Source: Propioniferax innocua (GTDB lineage: Bacteria; Actinomycetota; Actinomycetes; Propionibacteriales; Propionibacteriaceae). Taken from it: a DNA stretch of 64,000 nt. The notes beneath the pieces are model-generated. The model ran no database searches. It saw only the letters and a list, made by a program, of their open reading frames with translations, and was not told where the DNA came from. Position 1 is the stretch's first letter; every line of letters begins with the position of its first letter. This document shows, piece by piece, positions 42,344-51,816 of the stretch. A program made the translations under genes and the position numbers. The DNA is taken from contig NZ_VFOR01000002.1 in the NCBI RefSeq assembly GCF_006716235.1, forward strand, positions 124,001 to 188,000, in the 5' to 3' direction.

Positions 42344-43042
42344 TCACTCAGCCGACTCGCCCGCCTTGTAACCGATGCCGCGCACCGTGATCACGATCTG
42401 TGGATGTTCGGGGTCCGATTCGATCTTGGAACGCAGACGCTGCACGTGAACGTTCACCAGACGCGTGTCGGCCGCATGTCGGTAGCCCCACACCTGGGAC
42501 AGGAGCGTCTCACGCGAGAACACCTGGTTGGGGCGACGCGCGAGCGCCAGCAGGAGGTCGAACTCCAGTGGGGTCAGGGAGATCTCCGTCTCTCCGCGGC
42601 GAACCGAGTGTCCGGCCACGTTGATGGTGAGGTCCCCGATCGTCAGTTCCGATTCCTGGGGCTGATCATTCCCGATGCGGCGAAGACGCGTTCGGATGCG
42701 TGCCACAAGCTCCTTTGCACGGAACGGCTTGGCGACATAGTCGTCCGCGCCGGCTTCGAGGCCAGCAACGACATCGAGCGTGTCGGACTTCGCGGTGAGC
42801 ATGATCACCGGAACACCGGACTCGGCGCGGATGTCCTTGCAGACATCGACGCCATCGCGCCCCGGCAGCATGAGATCGAGCAGGACGAGGTCCGGCTGAT
42901 GGCTCCGGAATGCTTCGAGGGCACCGTCACCGGTGCTGATCCATTCACTGTCGAAACCTTCCTGCCGCAGAACGATCTGCAGCATCTCGGCCAACGCCGC
43001 ATCGTCATCGACCACCAGAATGGTCGGCTTCGACTCAGTCAC
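42344..43042 (-). CDS. mtrA: MtrA response regulator (OmpR family)
   Basis: 232 residues. Receiver domain with the acidic pair DDD (12-14), phospho-acceptor Asp 56 in VLLDLMLPG, Thr/Lys switch residues MLTAKSDTLD and KPF, then a winged-helix DNA-binding domain (RRGETEISLTPLEFDLLLALARRPNQVFSRETLLSQVWGY, RLVNVHVQRLRSKIE). MtrA controls cell division, cell-wall hydrolases and DNA replication initiation in actinobacteria. It heads the mtrA-mtrB-lpqB-comF unit. ATG 43042. Confidence 0.96.
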   Translation of the reverse strand: MTESKPTILVVDDDAALAEMLQIVLRQEGFDSEWISTGDGALEAFRSHQPDLVLLDLMLPGRDGVDVCKDIRAESGVPVIMLTAKSDTLDVVAGLEAGADDYVAKPFRAKELVARIRTRLRRIGNDQPQESELTIGDLTINVAGHSVRRGETEISLTPLEFDLLLALARRPNQVFSRETLLSQVWGYRHAADTRLVNVHVQRLRSKIESDPEHPQIVITVRGIGYKAGESAE

Positions 43043-43178
43043 ACTCTCCCCCAGCTCATCTTCAGGAAACTGGCCACAGTCTAGAGCGGATCAGCGCAGA
43101 TCCCGCGCCACACCATGTCGGCGTGCCGGGATCTGAGGACTGCCCGACTTCACCCCTGCCTGAACATGACGGCCACAT

Positions 43179-44282
43179 TCACGGGGAGACCCCAGGCCCG
43201 GCGGCATACTGATCGATGTCATCGGTCCGGGTCGTGTCCTGCCCCTGAACCGGCATCCCGGTCGTGGGCTCGGGCATGGGCGTCTGCGTCGGCGTCGGCG
43301 TCGGCATCTGCGGCTGCTGGAAGGTCGGCATGCCGCCACCGCCCTGTTCGAGTTTGCCCAGCTTCTCCGCTTCCGATGCCGGCCATTTGCCGCCCACGAA
43401 GACATCGCGATCCACGGACTCGTTGTCGGTGAGGATCGTGGACGCCTCATCGACATTGCTCGCCCAGTAGGTCTCGTTCGTGGGCAGGTCATTGCGCAGA
43501 TAATCCAAGACTGCTTCCAGCACCGCAGTGGCCTGACGCGCCCGAGGAGCGGTATTACAAAACCACCCCCACGTCTTCTCGATCCCCTGCACCTCATAGC
43601 CCTCGATGGATGCCTTTGCCTGTGCCAGCTGGGCCGCGAATGACAGATACAGCCCCTGCAGTCCCCTGGAGGCGTTGTTCAGGACATTTCCACTGGCCGT
43701 GGCCAGCTCCCCGGTCTGTTGCGACGCTGCCGACTGATGCGGAACGACACGCGCGTATGCCTCAGCGCCTTCACCAGACCACCCTTGGATCTGCTGGGCC
43801 TCAGCGATCCCCGTGGGTATTTCCGCCATGGAGGTGGCGATGTCATGCCACGACGTGCCGACGTCGTGCAGCTTCTTCGGTGCGCTGGAATACGGCTGGT
43901 ACTCGGTCTCCCACAGCGTGAGAACTTCGTCGGCCAACCGCTTGGCCTCCTGTTCGAATGACTGGAAGGCGTCCCGAGCGTTGGTGGCCATCTGGTGCGG
44001 GCCGTTCGACACCAGCACGGTTCCATCAGCCTTGACGATGTCGGGAAAGTTGACCTGATCCCCCGGCACCAAAGCGTCGAACAGGCGAATCGGCGCATCC
44101 AGCGCCTGGGACATCCAGTCAGGCATCAGGAAGTCCATCGTGTCACTCAGCCACGACCCATCACTCTGACAGGCGTTCTCCACTGCCGTCTTCAGCGGAT
44201 TGATGTGGTCGTTCACCATGAACGAATCGATCATGTGCCACTGCTTGATGTCCAAGCTGGGCGATGTCACCGATTGAGTCAT
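43179..44282 (-). CDS. WXG-like helical protein, type VII secretion-related
   Basis: 367 residues from ATG 44282, which has GAGGAG seven bases upstream. The central region (~115-260) is helical with WSGEGAEAYARV, a WxG turn as in ESAT-6-type proteins, and heptad stretches before and after. The last ~55 residues are a Pro/Thr-rich, Met-rich tail (MPTPTPTQTPMPEP). No signal peptide or TM helix. ESX substrates of this kind leave through a type VII machine, but no EccC-type ATPase is in the window. It is last in a run of three genes that overlap or nearly touch, just downstream of the mtrA region. Confidence 0.75.
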   Translation of the reverse strand: MTQSVTSPSLDIKQWHMIDSFMVNDHINPLKTAVENACQSDGSWLSDTMDFLMPDWMSQALDAPIRLFDALVPGDQVNFPDIVKADGTVLVSNGPHQMATNARDAFQSFEQEAKRLADEVLTLWETEYQPYSSAPKKLHDVGTSWHDIATSMAEIPTGIAEAQQIQGWSGEGAEAYARVVPHQSAASQQTGELATASGNVLNNASRGLQGLYLSFAAQLAQAKASIEGYEVQGIEKTWGWFCNTAPRARQATAVLEAVLDYLRNDLPTNETYWASNVDEASTILTDNESVDRDVFVGGKWPASEAEKLGKLEQGGGGMPTFQQPQMPTPTPTQTPMPEPTTGMPVQGQDTTRTDDIDQYAAGPGVSP

Positions 44283-44293
44283 CTTCTCGCTCC

Positions 44294-45868
44294 TCAAGCC
44301 ATCATGGGCCGTGGTCCGCCGCCGGGAGTGGACGGCCCACTGCCCGCCCCACCCGATCCGGTCTCATGTCCGGCCGCCGCTGCGTCTGCAGCCAACTGCG
44401 TGTTCTCGTCCTCGGTCTCGCCATATCGGGTGGCGGCCTCGTCCAGCTTGTCCGCGATCGTGGTGAACTCACCACCGCCATCACCGAAGTAGGTTTCCAA
44501 GCGCCCGCTGAGCGCCTGATAGCTGGAGGCAAGCCGGGCGGAGGCGAACGGGAAGTCGGATTCACCGACGGCGAACCCCATCACGTCGGTCTTGTGCCCG
44601 TCGAAATCATCCGAGAACCGTCGCCACTTCTTGGCCAGATCACGCAACGACGTGGGCTCGAACTCCGACATTCCTCCCGGCATACCGCCACCGGGCATGC
44701 CCCCACTCGGCATACCACCACCGGGCATGCCCCCACTCGGCATACCACCACCGGGCATGCCCCCACTCGGCATACCACCACCGGGCATGCCCCCACTCGG
44801 CATACCACCACCGGGCATGTCCGTGCTGGGCATACCACCACCCGGCATTCCCCCACCGGGCATGTCCGTGCTCGGCGTACCACCACCGGGCATGTCCGTG
44901 CTGGGCATACCACCACCGGGCATGTCCGTGCTGGGCATACCACCACCGGGCATGTCCGTGCTGGGCATACCGCCACCGGGCATGTCCGTGCTGGGCATAC
45001 CGCCACCGGGCATGTCCGTACCGGGCATGCTGACATCGTCCATCCCCGGCCCCCCGGCACCGGGGCCGAAGCGAGGATCATCCGACCCTGTCGGCCACGT
45101 ACTCGGATCATCCGGGTCATACCCCGGAGGCCACGTACTGGGATCATTCGGATCAAACCCAGGCGGCCACGTACTCGGATCATTCGGGTCATAGGGCTTC
45201 GAACCCGGCAAATCGAGCCCCGGCCCATCCAGGCCAGGACCGTCGTACCCCGGTGGCCAAGTGCTCGGGTCACTCGGATCGAAACCATCAAGCCCCGGAC
45301 CGTCGGTCCCCGGCATCGAACCGCCACCGTCATACCCAGGAGGCCACGTGCTCGGATCATTCGGATCAAACCCAGGCGGCCACGTACTCGGATCGTTCGG
45401 ATCAATGGACGACGGATCAAAACCACCAAGACCACCACCGGGTCCGCCCATGCCGGAGACATTCGGGTCGAGACCAGCCGCACTGGTCAGCCCAGGGCCG
45501 CCCATGGGCGCGGCTCCAGCACCTCCGGAAGCACCCATCGGCGCCGCAGCGCCTCCGGTCATACCACCTGCTCCAGCACCTGTACCGGCTCCCGCACCGG
45601 GACCACCGGCCATGCCTCCACCGGCACCGCCGCGCATACCGCCCATCATCGGAGGCGGCATCATCATCGGAGATCCTCCGCCCTTGCCGCCGCTCTCCTT
45701 ACCGCCGGCGCCATTGGGGTCGATCAGCGCCTCGTAGATGTCCGAATCATCCTCAGCGAACTCATCTCCAGCGCGGATCTGCGTCATGCCCGAGCGGTGA
45801 GCGGCGAGCTCCTGAAGCGTCGGAACCCGCGCCTGGTCCCAAGGGTCATGCATCGTCTCGTCGGTCAC
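44294..45868 (-). CDS. repeat-rich Gly/Pro/Met protein with EspC-like C-terminal domain
   Basis: 524 residues. Residues ~1-55 are a short folded lead (TLQELAAHRSGMTQI). ~55-390 are low complexity: a Gly/Met/Pro zone, repeated DPNDPSTWPPG[FY] units (12 residues) and a long run of ten-residue GGGMPSTDMP and GGGMPSGGMP units. The C-terminal ~125 residues (SLRDLAKKWRRFSDDFDGH ... TIADKLDEAATRYGETEDENTQ) look like the helical hairpin of EspC/WXG100 proteins, where a Yxx[TE]xx[ED] element can serve as export signal. A secreted or surface protein is likely. It overlaps the next gene upstream by four bases. Confidence 0.8.
   Translation of the reverse strand: MTDETMHDPWDQARVPTLQELAAHRSGMTQIRAGDEFAEDDSDIYEALIDPNGAGGKESGGKGGGSPMMMPPPMMGGMRGGAGGGMAGGPGAGAGTGAGAGGMTGGAAAPMGASGGAGAAPMGGPGLTSAAGLDPNVSGMGGPGGGLGGFDPSSIDPNDPSTWPPGFDPNDPSTWPPGYDGGGSMPGTDGPGLDGFDPSDPSTWPPGYDGPGLDGPGLDLPGSKPYDPNDPSTWPPGFDPNDPSTWPPGYDPDDPSTWPTGSDDPRFGPGAGGPGMDDVSMPGTDMPGGGMPSTDMPGGGMPSTDMPGGGMPSTDMPGGGMPSTDMPGGGTPSTDMPGGGMPGGGMPSTDMPGGGMPSGGMPGGGMPSGGMPGGGMPSGGMPGGGMPSGGMPGGGMPGGMSEFEPTSLRDLAKKWRRFSDDFDGHKTDVMGFAVGESDFPFASARLASSYQALSGRLETYFGDGGGEFTTIADKLDEAATRYGETEDENTQLAADAAAAGHETGSGGAGSGPSTPGGGPRPMMA
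44660..45025. repeat. 30-bp minisatellite coding GGGMPS[TD/GG]MP units
   Basis: About twelve direct copies of a 30-bp unit in two alternating forms: one giving GGGMPSGGMP (about 44660-44820) and one giving GGGMPSTDMP (about 44810-45025). Copies are almost identical at DNA level, the mark of recent slippage or recombination. Unit length is a multiple of three, so copy number can vary in frame. Confidence 0.9.
45095..45420. repeat. 36-bp repeats coding DPNDPSTWPPG units
   Basis: Several imperfect copies of a 36-bp unit read as DPNDPSTWPPGF/Y, interrupted by related GDG-rich stretches. They adjoin the 30-bp array in the same gene. Both arrays together make up over a third of the gene. Confidence 0.85.
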
Positions 45869-46590
45869 TGGGTGTCCTTCCCCTCACGTGCGGAACGACC
45901 TGCGAGCAGATCGAGTGTCGCCTGAGCGACATCCTGCGTCAGCTTCACGCGTTCGCGGCCACGACCAGGAATCACTTCAGGCGGGGAGTAGGAAGCAAGC
46001 GCTCGGCCATGGGCCTCCATGAAGGTCTCCGCGATCTTGTCGACGCGTGCTCCCGAACTCCATTCCGGATCAATCGTGCACCTCTGCAGCAGTTTTCCGG
46101 GCCCGAGAACGACGGTAATCTTCCGGTTCATGCTGCTTCCTTCTGCGGGCGTGAAATCCGTGCGATCCCGATAGCCCTCTTCGTCCGGATCCACCGGCTG
46201 CCCCAGCTCTGCGAAGCCTCGCTCGATGCGGGAGATCACCTCGGGGTCGAAATAGTCCTGATCCATCAACCTGCGCGAGTCCACCTGTGGCATCGAGGGC
46301 GAGACGACAGCCACCCCCATGTCACCTTGGGGCATCCGCCCGCTGAGGGCCAGGCCGGCGGACATCACCAGTGCGTTCAGGGGCTGGCCGCGGCCGGCGT
46401 CCTGCCAGTTGTTCTTGATCCTGATCGCCACGATGACACCGTCATCATCCACACCGAGCGTCACAGACCCGGTGCCATCGGTGAACTCCTCCACCGCTTC
46501 TCCGCCTTCGGCGGGTTCTGTGTCGAGTCCGGCGGGAGTCGGCCCCAGGGGATTGATGTCGTCGTCAGCGGGGATGCCCCAGTCGTTCAT
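45865..46590 (-). CDS. hypothetical protein of the type VII-like triad (YbaB-like N-terminus)
   Basis: 241 residues. The N-terminal half (GTGSVTLGVDDDGVIVAIRIKNNWQDAG ... PLNALVMSAGLALSG) has the strand-and-helix pattern of YbaB-like proteins that often accompany ESX substrates. The C-terminal half contains SSMNRKITVVLGPGKLLQRCTIDPEWSSGARVDKIAETFMEAHGRAL, which resembles the same kind of fold a second time. No TM or signal. It overlaps the repeat-rich gene (45865-45868), pointing to joint expression. A chaperone-like role for the two WXG-like proteins would fit but is inferred. Confidence 0.72.
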   Translation of the reverse strand: MNDWGIPADDDINPLGPTPAGLDTEPAEGGEAVEEFTDGTGSVTLGVDDDGVIVAIRIKNNWQDAGRGQPLNALVMSAGLALSGRMPQGDMGVAVVSPSMPQVDSRRLMDQDYFDPEVISRIERGFAELGQPVDPDEEGYRDRTDFTPAEGSSMNRKITVVLGPGKLLQRCTIDPEWSSGARVDKIAETFMEAHGRALASYSPPEVIPGRGRERVKLTQDVAQATLDLLAGRSAREGKDTQ

Positions 46591-46605
46591 GAGGCCAATA
46601 AACCA

Positions 46606-47160
46606 CTAATTGGAGCCCGAATCGGCGGTCCAGGTCGACCAAACGGCAACTTCCGGTTTTTGCCGACGCAGCGTCGAGCGCCACAGCCCCTGATGATCCA
46701 GCCCGAACACGTCGTCGTAGCGCGCACGGGCGACGAACCAGGCGTCACGTGCGATCTCGCTCTCAAGCTGCCCCGGGCTCCACCCCGCGTAACCGGCGAA
46801 GATCCGGATGTGGTCATAGGCACCGGCCACGAGCTCGACCGGCGTGTCCAAGTGCAACAGGCCCACCCTGTCAAAGACCCGACGCCATCCCGGCGGCTCA
46901 TCATCATCGATCGCACTGGCCAAGCAGATCGCGCCATTCGGCGACACCGGACCACCGCAGTACAGACGACCGGGCGGGCTCACTTGGTCCACCCACTGCG
47001 GCAGCACCTCGGCCAGATCCACATCGGTCAGGCGGTTCAGCACGACTCCGAGAACGCCGCCGTCATCGACATCGAGCACGAGAACCACAGCGTCGTCGAA
47101 CCATCCATCCCGCAGAGTCACATGGGAGATCAGAAGGTCTCCGGGCTCGACGATCGACAT
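46606..47160 (-). CDS. yqgE: YqgE/AlgH family protein (UPF0301)
   Basis: 184 residues. Family features: PGDLLISHVTLRDGWFDDAVVLVLDVDDGGVLGVVLNR, YCGGPVSPNGAICLA, IRIFAGYAGWSPGQLESEI and WFV. The function of this conserved fold is unknown. ATG 47160 is preceded by GAGGGG; an open frame further upstream lacks family similarity. It is divergent from gdhA and lies just upstream of the type VII-like genes on the same strand. Confidence 0.9.
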   Translation of the reverse strand: MSIVEPGDLLISHVTLRDGWFDDAVVLVLDVDDGGVLGVVLNRLTDVDLAEVLPQWVDQVSPPGRLYCGGPVSPNGAICLASAIDDDEPPGWRRVFDRVGLLHLDTPVELVAGAYDHIRIFAGYAGWSPGQLESEIARDAWFVARARYDDVFGLDHQGLWRSTLRRQKPEVAVWSTWTADSGSN

Positions 47161-47266
47161 GCCACCCCTCGGACGCATAGCACGTGTACAGGACTTCCAC
47201 CACACAGTAGCCCGGTGTCCACGCAGGCGACGATGTGAGACGGGGGCTCGAGAACGAGTAATCTGA

Positions 47267-48631
<1,365 letters not shown>

Positions 48632-48655
48632 GCCCTGCTCTTGACGATTCCCCGG

Positions 48656-49948
48656 TCAGGAGCTGGCGTTCCAGGCCTCGACGATCTGTTGTCCGTGGTC
48701 CCCTGCGATGGTGGACGCCTCGGCGTCCCCGTCGGGGGTGCTGCGGAATCGTGCCGATGAATCCAGGTGTGTGACGGTCAGGGACCAGTGTCCGTCGTCC
48801 CACATGTCACGCACCTCGCCGAGAACACCCGGCCACGTGTCGGGGTCGTCGTCCAGCCAGACGCGCGCCCCGTCGGATTCCAGCCAGATGCGAGCGTCGC
48901 CGGAGTCGAGGACGCGTTGCATCGCCGGGGCGGCGCGACGCACGGACTCGCCCGAAACGTCCTCCACCATCCACTTCGTCTGCCCGGAGGCCTCGCCACT
49001 GAGCCGGACCGGGTGGGTGAGCGTCGGCGCCTCGGCGAGGAGGCGGCGGCTCTGCTCGGCGGTGGTGGCGGTGAATGTGCTCCGTCTGCCGGGCACGTAG
49101 ACGACCGAATCGATGCGGCCGAGGAATCGTCGTAGTTCGGGGAGGTCCTGAGGTGGGGTGTCGCTCGCGACGGTGAAGGCGTCACCGGTGAACTCCACCT
49201 GCGGTGCTTGCAGGGGTGCGGCCACTTCGACGGCCCGCAATACCGCAGGATCATCATCCACGGTGATCAGATTGGGATGTCGAGGCGTCAGGGCCACCGT
49301 CAGCCCGGCGTCCTGCACCGCAGCGACGATCCCGCTCCGGCCAGTGAGCTCCTGCATGGTCTCCCCCTGGAGGCAGGTGTCCTCGGTTTCGCAGAACCGC
49401 ACGATGTCGGCCCATGACGTGCCCGCTTCGTCATTCCACGACGCTGCGGCAGCAGCATCCGGGCCGAAGTGGTCCCGCTCCCTTCGAGGGCCTGAGTTGG
49501 AGCCGCGCATGCCCCAGCGGACCATCCGCTCGTCGACGCCGGAGGGCAACGGCTGCGCTGCCATGGCCAACCCCTGGGCGTCCTCCGACTGCGGACTGTT
49601 CCCCACGTCGATCCCGCTGACGCCAGCCTCGGTGTCCCATCGCAGCTCGAGACCCCAACGGCGAATCTCCCGGGAGGACACATGATCACGCAGGTCGTCC
49701 AGCACCACGGCGGCATCGGCATGTGAGGCCGTACGCGCCACGACGCGATGCCCGATCGTCGCTCCGAACAGGAGCTCCGAGATGTCCTCGAACGTCACGT
49801 CCGTGAGCAGTGGATGGTTCTCCGCCCAACCGCGCAGTTCGTTCGAACCGGACCACAGGACGCCACATCCGGCCAAGGCGAGAGTCAGGGCGACCGAAAC
49901 GGGCCAGAACCACAGCCTCCGCAGGCGGAGTGCGAGACGACGAAGCAT
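48656..49948 (-). CDS. predicted lipoprotein of unknown function
   Basis: 430 residues. Basic N-terminus (MLRRLALRLRRLW), hydrophobic stretch and lipobox LALAGC point to a lipid-anchored extracytoplasmic protein. The rest is a mixed alpha/beta body with repeated segments of the type VVLDDLRDHV...WGLELRWD and RRAAPAMQRVLDSGDARIWLE, each preceding a Trp-rich strand, suggesting two or three related domains. No enzyme motif seen. Converges with gdhA (24 bases between stops). ATG 49948 is followed within 25 residues by the lipobox. Confidence 0.75.
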   Translation of the reverse strand: MLRRLALRLRRLWFWPVSVALTLALAGCGVLWSGSNELRGWAENHPLLTDVTFEDISELLFGATIGHRVVARTASHADAAVVLDDLRDHVSSREIRRWGLELRWDTEAGVSGIDVGNSPQSEDAQGLAMAAQPLPSGVDERMVRWGMRGSNSGPRRERDHFGPDAAAAASWNDEAGTSWADIVRFCETEDTCLQGETMQELTGRSGIVAAVQDAGLTVALTPRHPNLITVDDDPAVLRAVEVAAPLQAPQVEFTGDAFTVASDTPPQDLPELRRFLGRIDSVVYVPGRRSTFTATTAEQSRRLLAEAPTLTHPVRLSGEASGQTKWMVEDVSGESVRRAAPAMQRVLDSGDARIWLESDGARVWLDDDPDTWPGVLGEVRDMWDDGHWSLTVTHLDSSARFRSTPDGDAEASTIAGDHGQQIVEAWNASS

Positions 49949-50030
49949 GATCTCGAGGGTAAAGCACGGGCCTCCACCGCCCGCGATGTGAGGGACACCA
50001 GTGTGGCGATGCGTCCCGAAGCAGGACCGG

Positions 50031-50408
50031 CTAGGTGGCATCACATCTCGCCCAGTCGGCAAGCGCATCAGCGACGTCAGCCAACACCACCTGGCCGCTC
50101 GCGACGGTGATCACGAGATCATAGGCATCGTCATCGGAAGCCTCGATCCAGACGCCGTTCAGATCCAGAAACACCAAGGTCGCCAACCATCCCAGTCGTT
50201 TGTTGCCGTCCACGAGCGGATGATTGTTGACAAGCGAGTCCATGAGAGCCGCAGCCTTGAGCTCCAGCGCCGGATACGCCTCCTGACCCCATAGCGAAGT
50301 CGTCGGCCGGTGCGCAGCCGACTCCAGCAAACCAAGATCCCTGACAGGGCCGACCCCCAGGTCGGTCACGAGCGTCAGCAGATCCTCCGTGGACAGGAAG
50401 ACAGTCAC
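50031..50408 (-). CDS. doc: Doc-type toxin (Fic fold)
   Basis: 125 residues. The Fic/Doc signature HPLVDGNKR (residues 63-71) is complete, preceded by LKAAALMDSLVNN. Doc toxins phosphorylate elongation factor EF-Tu and stop translation. Its ATG overlaps the stop of the antitoxin gene by four bases (50405-50408). Confidence 0.88.
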   Translation of the reverse strand: MTVFLSTEDLLTLVTDLGVGPVRDLGLLESAAHRPTTSLWGQEAYPALELKAAALMDSLVNNHPLVDGNKRLGWLATLVFLDLNGVWIEASDDDAYDLVITVASGQVVLADVADALADWARCDAT

Positions 50409-50608
50409 TGCCCCAGCCGCTCGATGACATCCGCATAGCGGGTCCGAACACGTGCAGAGGCATCCGCAACCCGGGCCTGATGCCCGCGACGTTCCGCGAC
50501 CTCATGGATCGCACGGATCGTCGCCTCCTGTTTGCTCACACCATCAGCCGCCGCGAGCGCAGCCAACGCCTGCTCGTCGCGTTCGGTGAGTCGAAGTGTC
50601 ATCGCCAT
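50405..50608 (-). CDS. antitoxin with ribbon-helix-helix N-terminus, partner of Doc
   Basis: 67 residues from ATG 50608 (ATG 50602 also possible). MTLRLTERDEQALAALAAADGVSKQEATIRAIHEVAE is a CopG/RHH-type DNA-binding arm; the rest (RVADASARVRTRYADVIERLGQ) is a flexible tail that would bind the toxin. It overlaps doc by four bases. Pairing of Doc with RHH antitoxins is common in actinobacteria. It probably represses its own promoter. Confidence 0.8.
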   Translation of the reverse strand: MAMTLRLTERDEQALAALAAADGVSKQEATIRAIHEVAERRGHQARVADASARVRTRYADVIERLGQ

Positions 50609-50726
50609 GCACCAACGATACCAATGTGACACCACCTGAATGTTCCAACGATCCCGGACACCACGACGTTGGCGCTTGCCCCCAACTGCAGTGCCACGAA
50701 GACACCCAATGCATCCGAACACGACA

Positions 50727-50760
50727 GAAGGCCGAAACTGCACATGCAGTCTCGGCCTTC
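50727..50760. terminator. 16-bp hairpin (one mismatch) between the two toxin-antitoxin pairs
   Basis: GAAGGCCGAAACTGCA (50727-50742), two-base loop, TGCAGTCTCGGCCTTC (50745-50760). Its form is that of a strong terminator. It is placed as the terminator of the YafQ gene, but it may once have ended an older copy of ssrA (see 50775). Confidence 0.7.
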
Positions 50761-50774
50761 CGACACAGGGATGA

Positions 50775-50812
50775 GTGGAGATGAGGGGGGCACGTGTCGA
50801 ACCCTTGACGGT
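50775..50812 (-). other. possible displaced ssrA 3' end (old attachment site)
   Basis: On the minus strand GGGTTCGA (T-loop-like) is followed twelve bases later by CATCTCCAC, the same two elements that end ssrA (51817), and then the terminator-like hairpin at 50727-50760. This is the order left when an element inserts into the 3' end of tmRNA. The sequence between the two elements is not conserved. Confidence 0.4.
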
Positions 50813-50836
50813 CTGTCAGCACCTCATGCTGGTGGA

Positions 50837-51130
50837 TCAATGCCCGAAGATCTCATCATGCGTGCCTGTCCGCAGGAAGATGGCCAGTTCGTCGGTGGTC
50901 TGCCACACGCACAACCAATCCCCCATTTTCGCGACGTGACACTCCTTGGCTCCCTGCCACGCGCCCTTCAGCTCGTGCATACGATGCCGTCGACGGAGCT
51001 CCCCCAGCGACGCCGCATCGTTGACCAAAACGAGTCGAATAACGTCCTTCAACGGTTCAACGGCGACGTGCTTCTTCTGCAACCGCTTGACATCACGCTC
51101 GAACTTCGACGTGAATTCAGGACGCAACAT
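50837..51130 (-). CDS. YafQ-family toxin (RelE superfamily)
   Basis: 97 residues of the RelE/ParE fold: MLRPEFTSKFERDVKRLQKKH, LGELRRRHRMHELKGAWQGAKECHVAKMGDWLCVWQTTDELAIFLRTGTHDEIFGH. The segment ELKGxWxGxxECHV and the final H (GTHDEIFG) are diagnostic of YafQ, an mRNA interferase that cuts at the ribosome. The antitoxin gene is eight bases upstream. Stands within the presumed ssrA-associated insert. Confidence 0.9.
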   Translation of the reverse strand: MLRPEFTSKFERDVKRLQKKHVAVEPLKDVIRLVLVNDAASLGELRRRHRMHELKGAWQGAKECHVAKMGDWLCVWQTTDELAIFLRTGTHDEIFGH

Positions 51131-51138
51131 ACTGAGCT

Positions 51139-51402
51139 TCAGATGCCGAGAGCGTGGAACACCTCGTCCGCGTCAGCGAACCGCGACGTGCCACGCTCGG
51201 CGATCTGCGCCGCCTCGCGAAGAGCCTCGAGCGACTCCCGGTTCGGCTCGCCGTAGCTGAGGTTCAGGGGAATCCGGTTCTCGCGCACGATCTGCCGATA
51301 GAAGGCGCGCGTCACCGACGACAAGTCAAACCCAAAGTCTTCCGCGATCTCCGCAGCGCGCTCCTTCGTCGACTCATCCACACGAACGGTCACTGATGCC
51401 AT
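51139..51402 (-). CDS. DinJ/RelB-family antitoxin
   Basis: 87 residues: ASVTVRVDESTKERAAEIAEDFGFDLSSVTRAFYRQIVRENRIPLNLSY is a typical RelB/DinJ ribbon-helix-helix; the C-terminal part would wrap the YafQ toxin. ATG 51402 has GGAGG eight bases upstream; the open frame before it is not conserved in form. First gene of the toxin-antitoxin unit. Confidence 0.9.
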   Translation of the reverse strand: MASVTVRVDESTKERAAEIAEDFGFDLSSVTRAFYRQIVRENRIPLNLSYGEPNRESLEALREAAQIAERGTSRFADADEVFHALGI

Positions 51403-51458
51403 GACAACCACCTCCGTAAAACATTTTAGCATCAACGTCCTACACCAGCCCCCCTCGC

Positions 51459-51776
51459 ATGAGTCATCGCGCAGGCATCTTCAACACCGCCACCCAGACA
51501 GCCATGGAAGCACTGGAACAACGCCAGCAAGAGTTGGACCAAGCCATCCAGAGCGAACAAGCCAAGACAATCCTGCACGAAGATGCGATCGCCAGCGCCG
51601 CCTTCTACCAGAGATTCGCCAACGCCAAGCTGAGCAAACCAATCACCAAAGACCTGCTGCTCCACCCCTTCATCGCCGGAGAGCAGAAGCTGACCATCAC
51701 CACGCGCTACTACAACGGTGGGGAACCCATCCCCCACGAACAGCTCACCAAGCACAACAAAATGGGTACGCGTTGA
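51459..51776 (+). pseudogene. C-terminal fragment of a serine recombinase
   Basis: A 105-codon frame that looks like only the tail of a large serine recombinase: a coiled stretch (ALEQRQQELDQAIQSEQ), then HEDAIASAAFYQRFANAKLSKPITKDLLLHPFIAGEQKLTITTRYYNGGEPI, where the last part resembles the recombinase C-terminal strand VxxxxxxLTITYxY. The catalytic domain is absent. Its stop codon falls inside the ssrA terminator stem. Assigned with modest confidence from pattern only. Confidence 0.45.
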
Positions 51777-51804
51777 GCTCTCCAAGAGAGTTCAACGCGT
51801 ACCC
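51764..51804 (-). terminator. 19-bp hairpin at the end of ssrA
   Basis: GGGTACGCGTTGAGCTCTC (51764-51782), loop CAA, complement at 51786-51804 with one G-U pair. Read from ssrA it is followed by ATTTTGTTG. It ends tmRNA transcription about 13 bases after the mature 3' end. Confidence 0.85.
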
Positions 51805-51816
51805 AAGGGGTATTTG

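Noticed and set aside
44660-45420. Possible CRISPR array
   Set aside because: Repeats are contiguous, without unique spacers, and are read in frame as protein; no cas genes nearby.
44264-45925. Plus-strand frame rich in HTTTGHAPTR repeats
   Set aside because: The repeat pattern is the antisense reading of the minisatellite in the EspC-like gene; the minus-strand frame ends in a sensible helical domain, has coupled neighbours and is the coding one.
45253-47238. 661-codon plus-strand frame across the type VII-like genes and yqgE
   Set aside because: Opposite to yqgE and two coupled genes, with no motif.
51459-51776. Intact small gene of unknown function
   Set aside because: The similarity pattern is limited to the C-terminal part of serine recombinases and the stop lies in a terminator stem, so a fragment is more likely; kept as a pseudogene with modest confidence.
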